Origin: Rhizobium halophilum
GTDB lineage: Bacteria > Pseudomonadota > Alphaproteobacteria > Rhizobiales > Rhizobiaceae
Direction: 5' to 3'
NCBI RefSeq assembly: GCF_021648825.1
Contig: NZ_JAKJHS010000001.1
Location: forward strand, 806,001 to 870,000
DNA length: 64,000 nt
In this document: one piece after another, positions 56,174 through 64,000 of the stretch
How the letters are laid out: every line of letters begins with the position of its first letter
Position numbering within the stretch: position 1 is the first letter of the stretch
Translations under genes and position numbers: made by a program
The notes under the pieces: generated by a model
Seen by the model: only the letters and a program-made list of their open reading frames with translations
Told to the model about the DNA's origin: nothing
The model's database searches: none

Positions 56174-56397
56174 CACGGCACTCCCCTCCGCCCAGTGTAG
56201 AACGACGTCGACGATATTATCCTTTCGTCTAATGCAAGAAGATCATGTTCTTTGCATGCTCGTAAAGTGCGAAAAGTCGCACCAAGCGACACGCCCGCCG
56301 CTGAGCGCCATCATGTCCAAGAGGTGCGGCGAAGGGTCAATACTCCGGGATCGCCGCCGGAGGTAACCCTTCCCCTCCCCGTCTGCAAAAGGATGTC

Positions 56398-59300
56398 TCA
56401 GCGTCTGTATCCGCCACCCGTGGGCGTGACGACAGTTACCGCTTCGCCGGCCTCGAGAATGGTCTGGCCGCAGCCGCCGAGGTCTTCGAGCCGCCCATCG
56501 AGCCGGCGGACCATGGTCTGGCCGAGCTCACCGGCCTCACCGCCTTCTAGCCCATGCGGTTGGATGGTGCGGTGGGAGGAGAGGATGGCGCAGGCCATGG
56601 TCTGGAGGAAACGGATCGTGCGCTTCGTGCCGTTGCCCGCTGACCACTTGCCCTTGCCGCCTGAATTCTCTCGGATGTGGAAATCCTCGAGAAGGACCGG
56701 GTAGCGCGTCTCGAGAATTTCAGGGTCCGTGAGACGGGAATTCGTCATATGAACATGGACCGCATCCGTGCCGTCGAAGCCCGTGCCATCGTTGAAGACG
56801 CCGGCGGGCGAGCCGGAGCAAAGCGTCTCGTAGTACTGGTAGGTTTCATTTCCGAAGGTCAGGTTGTTCATCGTGCCCTGGCTCGCAGCGATCGCACCGA
56901 GGGCGCCGAAAAGGGCGTTCGTAACGTGCTGGCTTGTTTCCACATTCCCGGCAACAACGGCCGCCGGGTATTGAGGCTTCAGCATCGAACCCTCCGGCAC
57001 GATGATTCGGATCGGTCGCAGGCAGCCGGCATTCATCGGGATCGAGCTTTCGACCATGACCCGGAAGACATAGAGAACCGCCGCGCGCGTGACGGGCTCG
57101 GGGGCATTGAAGTTGTTTGGCTTCTGCGGACTTGTGCCGGTGAAGTCGACCGTCGCCTCGCGTTTTTCCTTGTCGACGGTGATCTTCACCCTGATCGTGC
57201 TGCCCTGGTCGGTGTCGTAGGAGAATTCGGAATCTCCGAGCTTCTCGACGACGCGGCGCACGCTCTCCTCCGCATTGTCCTGCACATGGCCCATATAGGC
57301 CTGCACCACGTCGAGCCCGAACTGCGCGATCATCTTGCGCATCTCGTGGACGCCCTTCTCGTTGGCGGCGATCTGGGCGCGCAGGTCACCGACGTTCTGG
57401 GCGACATTGCGGGCCGGATAGGGGTGGTCGGACAAGAGGCGGGTGATGCCTTCCTCGTCGAAACGGCCACGATCGACCAGGAGCACGTTGTCGAAAAGTA
57501 CCCCTTCCTCGTCGACGGTGGTGGCGAGTGGCGTCATGGAGCCGGGCGCAGTGCCGCCGACATCCGCGTGATGGCCGCGCGACGCGACGTAGAAGAGGAT
57601 GTTCTTGCCCTCTGCGTCGAAGACCGGCGTTACCACGGTAATGTCCGGAAGATGCGTTCCGCCATTGTAGGGGGCGTTCAAGGCAAAGACGTCCCCCGGA
57701 CGAATCCGGCCCTTGTTCTGGGCGATGATCGATTCCACCGAACGATCCATCGACCCCAGATGGACCGGCATGTGCGGCGCGTTGGCGACGAGCGCACCGT
57801 TTTCGTCGAAGATGGCGCAGGAGAAGTCCAGCCGCTCCTTGATGTTCACCGACGACGCCGTGTTCTGCAGCGTCACGCCCATCTGTTCTGCGATCGACAT
57901 GAAGAGATTGTTGAAGACCTCGAGCAGCACCGGATCGGCTTCCGTGCCGAGCGCCTTGCTGCGCGCAAGGGTCTTCACCCGCTTCAGCACGACATGGTCG
58001 AGCGCGGTGATCTCGAACGACCAGCCATCCTCGACGACGATCGTCTGGTGCGGCTCGACGATGAGGCATGGGCCGGCGGCGCGGGCGCCGGGGCGGATAT
58101 CGGCGCGACGATAGACAGGCGCCTGACGCCATTCTCCGCCGGAGAAGAAACGCGTTTCCTCGGTGGCAGTGGGAGCGGCGGCGTCGACGGCATGGGTCGG
58201 TTCGGTGGATTCTGCACCGCCGCCGATGGCTTCGACTTCATAGGATTCGAAGATGATCTCGCGGTTCTCGAAGATGAAGCCGAACTGCTTGCGATGAAGC
58301 GCTTCGAACACCTCCGTCATCTCCGAAACGGACGAAACCGGGACGGCAAGGGTCGTGTCGGTGCCCTGGTAGCGCAGGTGAGCGCGATGGATGACGTCGG
58401 TATCGGCTTCGGTCACGCCTTGCGCAGCCATCTCCTGCAGAACGCTCGCTGTCAGTTCGTCGCGGACGGGCGGCAGCGCATCCAGGGCCTCGCTGAGGGC
58501 TATGGACACCGTCTTCTGGCGGGTGGCGCGGATGTCCGCAAGTCCCATGCCATAGGCGGACAGGATGCCGGAGAAGGGGTGGATCATGACGGTCAAAATG
58601 CCAAGCGCATCGGCCGTCAGGCAAGCATGTTGGCCGCCCGCACCGCCGAAGCAGGTCAGCACGTAATTGGTGACGTCATAGCCGCGCTGGACGCTGATCT
58701 TCTTCACCGCATTCGCCATGTTCTCGACGGCGATCGCCAGGAAGCCGTCTGCGACTTCTTCCGGCGTACGGCCGTCACCAATGGTCACGGCCATGTCTTC
58801 GAAGGCAGCGCGAACGGCCTCGGCGTCCAGGGGCTGGTCGCGGTTCGGGCCGAAGATCTTCGGGAAGAGGTCGGGCGATAGCTTCCCGAGCATGACGTTG
58901 GCGTCCGTCACGGTGAGCGGGCCGCCGCGGCGATAGGCTTTCGGACCGGGATTGGCGCCGGCGGAATCCGGTCCGACGCGGAAGCGCCCGTTCTCGAAGT
59001 GGAGGATGGAGCCGCCGCCGGCCGCAACGGTGTGGATGGACATCATCGGCGCACGCATCCGCACGCCCGCCACTTCCGTCTCGAAGGATCGCTCCAGTTC
59101 GCCGTCATAATGAGATACGTCCGTCGATGTGCCGCCCATGTCGAAGCCGATCATGCGGTCAAAGCCAGCGAGCCTCGACGTCTCCACTGCGCCAACGACA
59201 CCGCCGGCGGGACCGGAGAGGATGGCGTCCTTGCCCTGGAACAGGTCGGCCGCCGTAAGGCCGCCGGAGGACTGCATGAACATCAAACGCGCCCCGCCTT

Positions 59301-60006
59301 CGGCGTCGGCACCAAGCTCGGATGCTACCTGCTCGACATAGCGGCGCAGGATCGGCGAGAGATAGGCGTCAACGACCGTCGTGTCGCCACGGCCCACCAG
59401 CTTGATCAGCGGCGAGACCTCGTGGCTGACGGAGACCTGGGTAAAGCCGATCTCGCGAGCGACCTTGGCGGCCAACTGCTCGTGCTCCGGGTACCGGTAG
59501 GCGTGCATGAAAACGATCGCGACGGCGCGGAATCCGGCATCAAACTGCGCCTGCAGGTCCCGGCGGATGACGGCTTCGTCCGGAGCTGCCTCGACCTCGC
59601 CATCCGCCCGCACGCGCTCGTGGACTTCAACCACGGCGCTGTAGAGCAGTTCCGGCTTGATGATCTTCTTGGCGAAGATGTCGGCCCGCGCCTGGTAGCC
59701 GATCGCCAGCGCATCCCGGAAGCCGCGCGTCGTCACGAGCAGCGTTTTCTCGCCCTTGCGTTCGAGGAGGGCATTGGTCGCAACCGTGGTGCCCATCTTG
59801 ACCGCGCCAATCAGTTCGGCAGGTACCGGCTCTCCGGCCTTCAGACCGAGAAGCTCGCGAATGCCTTGCACGGCGGCATCGTGATAAGCTTCCGCGTTTT
59901 CCGACAGGAGCTTGTGAGCGATGAGAGAGCCATCCGGTTTGCGGCCGACAATATCAGTGAATGTGCCACCTCGGTCGATCCAGAAGTCCCATTTGCCGCT
60001 GGTCAT
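56398..60006 (-). CDS. 5-oxoprolinase / hydantoinase, HyuA-HyuB fusion
   Basis: 1202-residue ATP-dependent hydrolase. Residues about 1-690 are the HyuA-like part ([19 protein letters not shown] near the start, [33 protein letters not shown], the DxGGT nucleotide motif). Residues about 715-1195 are the HyuB-like part ([68 protein letters not shown]). Single-chain fusions of this length are 5-oxoprolinases (pyroglutamate plus ATP to glutamate). N-methylhydantoinase or another cyclic amide hydrolase is an alternative. The ATG at 60006 is preferred over 60147. Divergent from a TRAP transporter. Confidence 0.88.
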   Translation of the reverse strand: MTSGKWDFWIDRGGTFTDIVGRKPDGSLIAHKLLSENAEAYHDAAVQGIRELLGLKAGEPVPAELIGAVKMGTTVATNALLERKGEKTLLVTTRGFRDALAIGYQARADIFAKKIIKPELLYSAVVEVHERVRADGEVEAAPDEAVIRRDLQAQFDAGFRAVAIVFMHAYRYPEHEQLAAKVAREIGFTQVSVSHEVSPLIKLVGRGDTTVVDAYLSPILRRYVEQVASELGADAEGGARLMFMQSSGGLTAADLFQGKDAILSGPAGGVVGAVETSRLAGFDRMIGFDMGGTSTDVSHYDGELERSFETEVAGVRMRAPMMSIHTVAAGGGSILHFENGRFRVGPDSAGANPGPKAYRRGGPLTVTDANVMLGKLSPDLFPKIFGPNRDQPLDAEAVRAAFEDMAVTIGDGRTPEEVADGFLAIAVENMANAVKKISVQRGYDVTNYVLTCFGGAGGQHACLTADALGILTVMIHPFSGILSAYGMGLADIRATRQKTVSIALSEALDALPPVRDELTASVLQEMAAQGVTEADTDVIHRAHLRYQGTDTTLAVPVSSVSEMTEVFEALHRKQFGFIFENREIIFESYEVEAIGGGAESTEPTHAVDAAAPTATEETRFFSGGEWRQAPVYRRADIRPGARAAGPCLIVEPHQTIVVEDGWSFEITALDHVVLKRVKTLARSKALGTEADPVLLEVFNNLFMSIAEQMGVTLQNTASSVNIKERLDFSCAIFDENGALVANAPHMPVHLGSMDRSVESIIAQNKGRIRPGDVFALNAPYNGGTHLPDITVVTPVFDAEGKNILFYVASRGHHADVGGTAPGSMTPLATTVDEEGVLFDNVLLVDRGRFDEEGITRLLSDHPYPARNVAQNVGDLRAQIAANEKGVHEMRKMIAQFGLDVVQAYMGHVQDNAEESVRRVVEKLGDSEFSYDTDQGSTIRVKITVDKEKREATVDFTGTSPQKPNNFNAPEPVTRAAVLYVFRVMVESSIPMNAGCLRPIRIIVPEGSMLKPQYPAAVVAGNVETSQHVTNALFGALGAIAASQGTMNNLTFGNETYQYYETLCSGSPAGVFNDGTGFDGTDAVHVHMTNSRLTDPEILETRYPVLLEDFHIRENSGGKGKWSAGNGTKRTIRFLQTMACAILSSHRTIQPHGLEGGEAGELGQTMVRRLDGRLEDLGGCGQTILEAGEAVTVVTPTGGGYRR

Positions 60007-60060
60007 CACATGCCCCTCACTGACTGCTTTTCTTACACGTGAACATTTCGTCGACAAAAC

Positions 60061-60077
60061 GTCAATGATTGATTGAC
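60061..60077. promoter_or_regulatory. palindrome between oxoprolinase and TRAP genes
   Basis: GTCAAT-GATTG-ATTGAC, a perfect 6-base inverted repeat in the 199-base divergent region, next to GTCGAC. It is a candidate site for the MarR-type regulator encoded at the end of the TRAP operon (inferred). Confidence 0.45.
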
Positions 60078-60205
60078 AGCAAATTGCACACTGCTGCATC
60101 ATGGCTTCCAGAAGGGCAAAAAAGCCGTCAGAGCGTCGCCCGACCACGGCAACCGAGGGGAGCCGACGATGTTTGACTACCGTAGTTCACGCGGAAGGAC
60201 GACCT

Positions 60206-60790
60206 GTGTCCTCCATTGATCCCCATCACAGCATTTTGCCGGAGTGGCTGAGGAGGTCACTCGATGGTCTCTACCTGTCCGCTGGTTGGCTCGCCGGAAT
60301 CTTTCTCGTTGCAATCTTCCTGATCATGCTCTCCCTCTCGGCGGGGCGACCCCTTGGAATTGATGTCCCAGCGGGGGATGACTTTGCCTCCTGGTGCATG
60401 GCGGCAACGGCTTTTCTCGGACTTGCCCACACTTTTCGTTCGGGAGAGCTTATCCGCATGGGCCTGCTCATCGACCGATTTTCGGGCCCAATGAGAAAGC
60501 TGATCGAAATCGCTTGCACGGCGATAGGAACTGTAGCCGTCTCGTACTTCGCGTGGTTCGCGATTGAGATGACCTTGTTCTCCTGGCGCTTCAATGACGT
60601 CTCCATGGGAGTCATCGCCGTTCCCCTATGGATCCCGCAACTCGGCATGTCCGTGGGCCTCACGATTCTGGCCATCGCGTTCCTCGACGAGCTCCTGCAC
60701 GTGATGTTTGGGGGCGTGCCTCGGTACGAGAAGCCGAAGGCCGAGAGTAAAGAACAGATCATCGAACGCGTTATGGAAAGCGGGGTCTGA
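60206..60790 (+). CDS. dctQ: TRAP transporter small permease (DctQ)
   Basis: 194-residue DctQ-family protein with four membrane helices. Seen: GWLAGIFLVAIFLIML, FRSGELIRMGLLIDRF (conserved charged pair), PLWIPQLGMSVGLTIL. No ATG gives a sensible start; the GTG at 60206 is preceded by GGAAGGA at correct spacing. It lies two bases before dctM. Confidence 0.85.
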   Translation: MSSIDPHHSILPEWLRRSLDGLYLSAGWLAGIFLVAIFLIMLSLSAGRPLGIDVPAGDDFASWCMAATAFLGLAHTFRSGELIRMGLLIDRFSGPMRKLIEIACTAIGTVAVSYFAWFAIEMTLFSWRFNDVSMGVIAVPLWIPQLGMSVGLTILAIAFLDELLHVMFGGVPRYEKPKAESKEQIIERVMESGV

Positions 60791-60792
60791 CC

Positions 60793-62109
60793 ATGGAAGC
60801 CTCCTCTCTTGTCGAGATTTCCGGTCTCATCCTCGCGGCCCTCCTTTTCCTCCTTATCGGTGGCGTCTGGATCGGCATAGCGCTGCTGGTCTGCGGCTTC
60901 GTCGCCATGCAGTTCGCCCCTCCCGGCATCCAGATTGGTGCTGCCCTTGCTACGAACGCCTGGAGCGGCTCTGCTTCCTGGAGCCTCGCGGCCTTGCCCC
61001 TGTTCGTGTGGATGGGCGAGATTCTCTATCGCACGCGGCTGTCGGACGAGATGTTCCGCGGCCTGTCGCCCTGGCTGAACTGGCTCCCCGGACGCTTGGT
61101 CCACGTGAATGTTCTTGGGTGCGGGCTATTCGGGGCCGTGTCGGGTTCGTCTGCGGCAACCACCGCCATGGTCGCCAAGATCACCCTGCCGGAACTCAAG
61201 AAGCGTGGCTATGACGATATGATCAGCCTTGGTTCGCTCGCCGGTGCCGGAACGCTCGGCTTCCTGGTGCCGCCGTCGATCACCATGATCGTCTATGCGG
61301 TCGCGGCCAATGTCTCCATCATTCAGATGTTCATTGCGGGGCTCATTCCTGCTGCAATCGTCATGGTGCTTTACATGGCTGCCATCGTCGTGTGGTCGCT
61401 GATGAACCCGGACAAGAGCCCGCCGCCGGCGCCGAAGACGAGCCTGGCCAGCAAGCTCAGGGAAAGTCTGAACCTTATCCCGCTGGCGCTCCTGATCATG
61501 ACCGTCTTCTCGGCGTTGCTCCTGGGCTGGGCGACGGCAACCGAATGTGCGGCCTGGGGCGTGCTGGGCTCACTGGTGATCGCAGCATGGCAACGGGCGC
61601 TGACATGGAAGAGCTTCAAGGAAAGCGTCATGGGGGCGACCCGCATGACGGCAATGATCATGCTGATCCTCACCGGCGCCGGCTATATGTCGATCGCTAT
61701 GGGTTATACAGGCATTCCCGCTGCTCTAGCAGGTTGGGTCGAAGGCTTCGGTCTCAGCCCCTACGCGCTGATTGCGGTTCTGACCATCATGTACATCCTG
61801 CTCGGTTGCGCCATCGACGGGCTGTCAATGATCGTACTCACCACGGTCGTGGTGCTTCCGATGATCCAGCAGGCCGGCTTCGACCTCATCTGGTTCGGTG
61901 TCTTTCTGGTCCTGATGGTCGAGATGGCGCAGATCACGCCGCCTGTGGGGTTCAACCTCTTCGTGCTGCAGACGATGAGCGGCCGCGACAGCCTGACGGT
62001 TGCCCGCGCAGCGCTGCCTTTCTTCTTCCTGCTCGTGGCGACTGTCGCCATCATCACGGTCTTCCCGGACATCGTGATGGTCCTGCCGCGAATGGCATTT
62101 CCGGGGTAA
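60793..62109 (+). CDS. dctM: TRAP transporter large permease (DctM)
   Basis: 438-residue DctM-family permease with about eleven to twelve hydrophobic segments. Seen: LPLFVWMGEILYRT, NVLGCGLFGAVSGSSAATTA (family signature), GSLAGAGTLGFLVPPS, GCAIDGLSMIVLTTVVVLP, MAQITPPVGFNLFV. It forms the sodium-coupled translocation unit with DctQ. Confidence 0.9.
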   Translation: MEASSLVEISGLILAALLFLLIGGVWIGIALLVCGFVAMQFAPPGIQIGAALATNAWSGSASWSLAALPLFVWMGEILYRTRLSDEMFRGLSPWLNWLPGRLVHVNVLGCGLFGAVSGSSAATTAMVAKITLPELKKRGYDDMISLGSLAGAGTLGFLVPPSITMIVYAVAANVSIIQMFIAGLIPAAIVMVLYMAAIVVWSLMNPDKSPPPAPKTSLASKLRESLNLIPLALLIMTVFSALLLGWATATECAAWGVLGSLVIAAWQRALTWKSFKESVMGATRMTAMIMLILTGAGYMSIAMGYTGIPAALAGWVEGFGLSPYALIAVLTIMYILLGCAIDGLSMIVLTTVVVLPMIQQAGFDLIWFGVFLVLMVEMAQITPPVGFNLFVLQTMSGRDSLTVARAALPFFFLLVATVAIITVFPDIVMVLPRMAFPG

Positions 62110-62126
62110 CACAAAGGGGAATGACA

Positions 62127-63116
62127 ATGAACTTGCACATGCGATCGATCGCCCGGTGGGGCATGACGGCAGCGGCACTCGCCCTGGGCGCGGGCGCCGC
62201 ACTTGCCCAGACGGAATGGGTCCTGCCTTCGGCCTATCCACCGGCGAACTATCACACGGAAAACCTCATGCAGTTCGCCTCTGACGTGGACGCAGCGACG
62301 AACGGCGAACTGAAGATCACCGTGCATCCCGGTGCCGCCCTCTTCAAGGCGCCGGAAATCAAGCGCGCCGTTCAGACGGGCCAGGCGCAGGCCGGCGAGG
62401 TCCTGATCTCGCTGCACGAAAACGAGAACCCGGTCTTCGGGATCGACGTCGTGCCCTTCCTCGCCACAAGCTTCGAGGAGTCGAAGAAGCTGTGGAACGC
62501 ATCAAAGCCGACGGTAGAGAAAGCACTCGACGATCAGGGATTGAAGCTGCTCTACACGACGCCATGGCCGCCGCAGGGTATCTACACCAAGAAGGATGTG
62601 AACAGCGTTGCCGACCTACAGGGGCTGAAGTGGCGGGCATACAACGTCGGCACGTCACGCATCGCAGAACTGGTCGGGGCGCAACCTGTCACGGTGCAGG
62701 CGGCGGAACTGCCGCAGGCGCTGGCGACAGGTGTCGTAGACGGGTTGATGACCTCCAGTGCCACCGGTGTCGACTCCAAAATCTGGGAATCCCTGACGCA
62801 TTACTATGACACTCAGGCCTGGATCCCGAAGAATGTCATCTTCGTTAACAATGAGGCCTTCGAAGCACTCGATCCAGCCGTGCAGGAGGCTGTCACCAAG
62901 GCAGCTGGCGAGGCCGAGGAGCGCGGATGGACGCTCGCTGCCGAGAAGACCGCAGCCTACATGGATACGCTCAAGCAGAACGGCATGCAGGTCCTTCCGC
63001 CAAGCGAGGAACTGAAGAGCGGACTGACTGAGGTCGGAACTCAACTCACCGAAGATTGGCTGTCCAAGGCCGGCGACGAAGGCAAGGCCATCATCGACGC
63101 CTACAAGAAGATGTAA
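62127..63116 (+). CDS. dctP: TRAP transporter substrate-binding protein (DctP)
   Basis: 329-residue DctP-family periplasmic protein. Signal peptide about residues 1-25 (ending ALAQ). Seen: LPSAYPPANYHTENLMQFA, DLQGLKWRAYNVGT with the carboxylate-binding arginine, LATGVVDGLMTSSATGVDS. TRAP substrates are usually organic acids; linkage to the oxoprolinase suggests 5-oxoproline (pyroglutamate) or a similar cyclic amide acid (inferred). The ATG at 62127 is better spaced from AAAGGGGA than that at 62121. Confidence 0.88.
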   Translation: MNLHMRSIARWGMTAAALALGAGAALAQTEWVLPSAYPPANYHTENLMQFASDVDAATNGELKITVHPGAALFKAPEIKRAVQTGQAQAGEVLISLHENENPVFGIDVVPFLATSFEESKKLWNASKPTVEKALDDQGLKLLYTTPWPPQGIYTKKDVNSVADLQGLKWRAYNVGTSRIAELVGAQPVTVQAAELPQALATGVVDGLMTSSATGVDSKIWESLTHYYDTQAWIPKNVIFVNNEAFEALDPAVQEAVTKAAGEAEERGWTLAAEKTAAYMDTLKQNGMQVLPPSEELKSGLTEVGTQLTEDWLSKAGDEGKAIIDAYKKM

Positions 63117-63121
63117 TCAAC

Positions 63122-63157
63122 AAGCGCCGCCGGGAAAGCTGGCGGCGCTTCTTTTCT
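63122..63157 (+). terminator. terminator after dctP
   Basis: Perfect 10-base stem AAGCGCCGCC (63122-63131) / GGCGGCGCTT (63141-63150) followed by CTTTTCT, five bases after the dctP stop. The MarR gene begins soon after and may be partly transcribed by read-through. Confidence 0.8.
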
Positions 63158-63171
63158 AGGTAGGGAAGAAC

Positions 63172-63693
63172 ATGTCGGCGCAGAAGGAAGAACTCGGGCC
63201 CATCGTCTCCTCCGGTCATCTCGCAAGTGGTGCCCTTCCAGCGCTTTCCGAGATTGAGTTCGGCTTGATCATGCTGAACCACGCCTTCAACCGGTGGATG
63301 GTGCGCTGCATGGCTGCCGCCGGCATTCCGGATCTCTCTCCCGTGGACATCCTGGTCCTGCACAACATCAACAGCCGCAACAAGCCAAAGACGCTCGCCG
63401 ACATCTGCCTCGTGCTCAACATTGAGGACACCCACGTCGTCACTTATGCGCTCAAAAAGCTGGAGCGCATGAAGCTCATCAAATCGGGACGACGCGGCAA
63501 GGAAAAGCTCGTGATGATGACGGAAGCAGGCGCCGAATCCTGCAAGCGCTATAAGGCGATGCGGGAAAGTTTGCTCGTGCCTTCCGTACTTGCAACCGAA
63601 GTCTCGCCTGAGACCCTATCTGGCATTGCCTCCCGCCTCAGAGCCCTCTCCGGTCACTACGACCATGCCGCAAGAGCCGCAGCATCGCTTTGA
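63172..63693 (+). CDS. MarR-type winged-helix regulator
   Basis: 173-residue DNA-binding protein. An N-terminal helical dimerisation part (FGLIMLNHAFNRWMVRCMAA) is followed by a winged helix (LSPVDILVLHNINSRN, LADICLVLNIEDTHVVTYAL, KLERMKLIKSGRRGKEKLVMM). Typical of the MarR-like group that precedes or follows hydantoinase and TRAP genes. The gene follows the dctP terminator and probably regulates the oxoprolinase/TRAP set (inferred). Confidence 0.83.
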   Translation: MSAQKEELGPIVSSGHLASGALPALSEIEFGLIMLNHAFNRWMVRCMAAAGIPDLSPVDILVLHNINSRNKPKTLADICLVLNIEDTHVVTYALKKLERMKLIKSGRRGKEKLVMMTEAGAESCKRYKAMRESLLVPSVLATEVSPETLSGIASRLRALSGHYDHAARAAASL

Positions 63694-64000
63694 TCCGTCA
63701 CCTGGCAGACTCGTGATCCTCAAGATGCACCGTAGCGGCCTCGCCCCCCGGAACTCCTGACCGCCCCTGAGCGAGGAAAACAGCTGTCGCAATACAATGG
63801 GACTAGACGCTACGAGATCCCAATACAGCCGACGAGCCTCATGGAAGACTTGTCCTACAGCCGACCTAGCGGGGGGCGTCTACGAAGGCCATCGGCTGCT
63901 GTGGAAACCCACCAACGTGCTGGCAGGTCTCGGCGGCAATGTCCCGACCCGCAACAAGGCATGACTCCAATGCGCCTCCCTGCAGCCTAGCGGAAAGAAA
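63694..64000. other. 307-base region to the window edge
   Basis: No confident gene. A 55-codon plus frame at 63797-63964 has a coding-like second half (GVYEGHRLLWKPTNVLAGLG) but no ribosome site and no family match. It may be a gene remnant. Confidence 0.35.

Noticed and set aside
56677..58881. 734-codon plus-strand frame
   Set aside because: Antisense shadow of the HyuA-HyuB oxoprolinase gene; no family motifs, with repeated charged low-information sequence typical of reversed GC-rich codons.
58999..60042. 347-codon plus-strand frame
   Set aside because: Antisense to the N-terminal half of the oxoprolinase, which shows clear family motifs.

Overview
The window reads as a catabolic and transport-rich stretch of a rhizobial alphaproteobacterium (Sinorhizobium/Ensifer, Rhizobium or a close relative). 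This is inferred from high GC content, the frcRBCAK fructose locus, the glpRDSTPQUV glycerol locus, DUF982 and DUF992 proteins, and the carboxyspermidine route to polyamines. There are no rRNA, tRNA, CRISPR, phage or recognisable insertion-sequence genes and no core housekeeping genes, so a chromid, a megaplasmid or an accessory part of the chromosome are all possible.

Layout: 1-4218, ROK regulator (cut by the window edge) divergent from the fructose ABC transporter and kinase frcBCAK, with a perfect operator-like palindrome abutting a -35 box. 4238-6191, (S)-ureidoglycine aminohydrolase, a PNPOx-like stress protein and a DUF982 protein. 6188-13823, a ribose-type sugar ABC transporter with an SMP-30 lactonase, divergent from a soluble GAF histidine kinase and a NarL-type response regulator. 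13872-16259, carboxyspermidine dehydrogenase and decarboxylase. 16414-21780, a DUF992 protein, then a compact cytochrome c oxidase cluster (CopD-like, DUF2231, subunit II, fused subunits I+III, small membrane protein).

21919-34054 is one long minus-strand operon: pxpA, fused pxpB-pxpC, a biotin carboxylase fused to a biotin carrier, a peptide ABC transporter (fused ATPases, binding protein, two permeases) and an M14 peptidase, with a divergent GntR regulator. It looks like uptake and breakdown of peptides and 5-oxoproline. 34422-40355 is a hydroxyproline cluster: aconitase X, 4-hydroxyproline epimerase, pyrroline-2-carboxylate reductase, a HypD-like deaminase and a GntR/FCD regulator. 40596-44411 holds a CHASE2/GGDEF/EAL protein with a damaged GGDEF motif and a FecR-domain protein with a glycine/asparagine-repeat tail. 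44737-53211 is glpR-glpD-glpSTPQUV; its two ATPases carry complementary motif defects. 53348-55776 is an orphan quinoprotein-relay trio. 56398-63693 is a second, unrelated 5-oxoprolinase (HyuA-HyuB fusion), divergent from a DctQMP TRAP transporter and a MarR-type regulator.

The most notable points are: (1) two evolutionarily unrelated 5-oxoprolinase systems in one window, the first packaged with the parts of a urea-carboxylase-like biotin enzyme; (2) an apparently asymmetric GlpS/GlpT ATPase pair; (3) a quinoprotein relay set with no quinoprotein dehydrogenase nearby; (4) a DUF2231 gene overlapping its neighbours at both ends, leaving the coxB start unresolved; (5) hairpins placed just after the binding-protein gene in three separate ABC operons.
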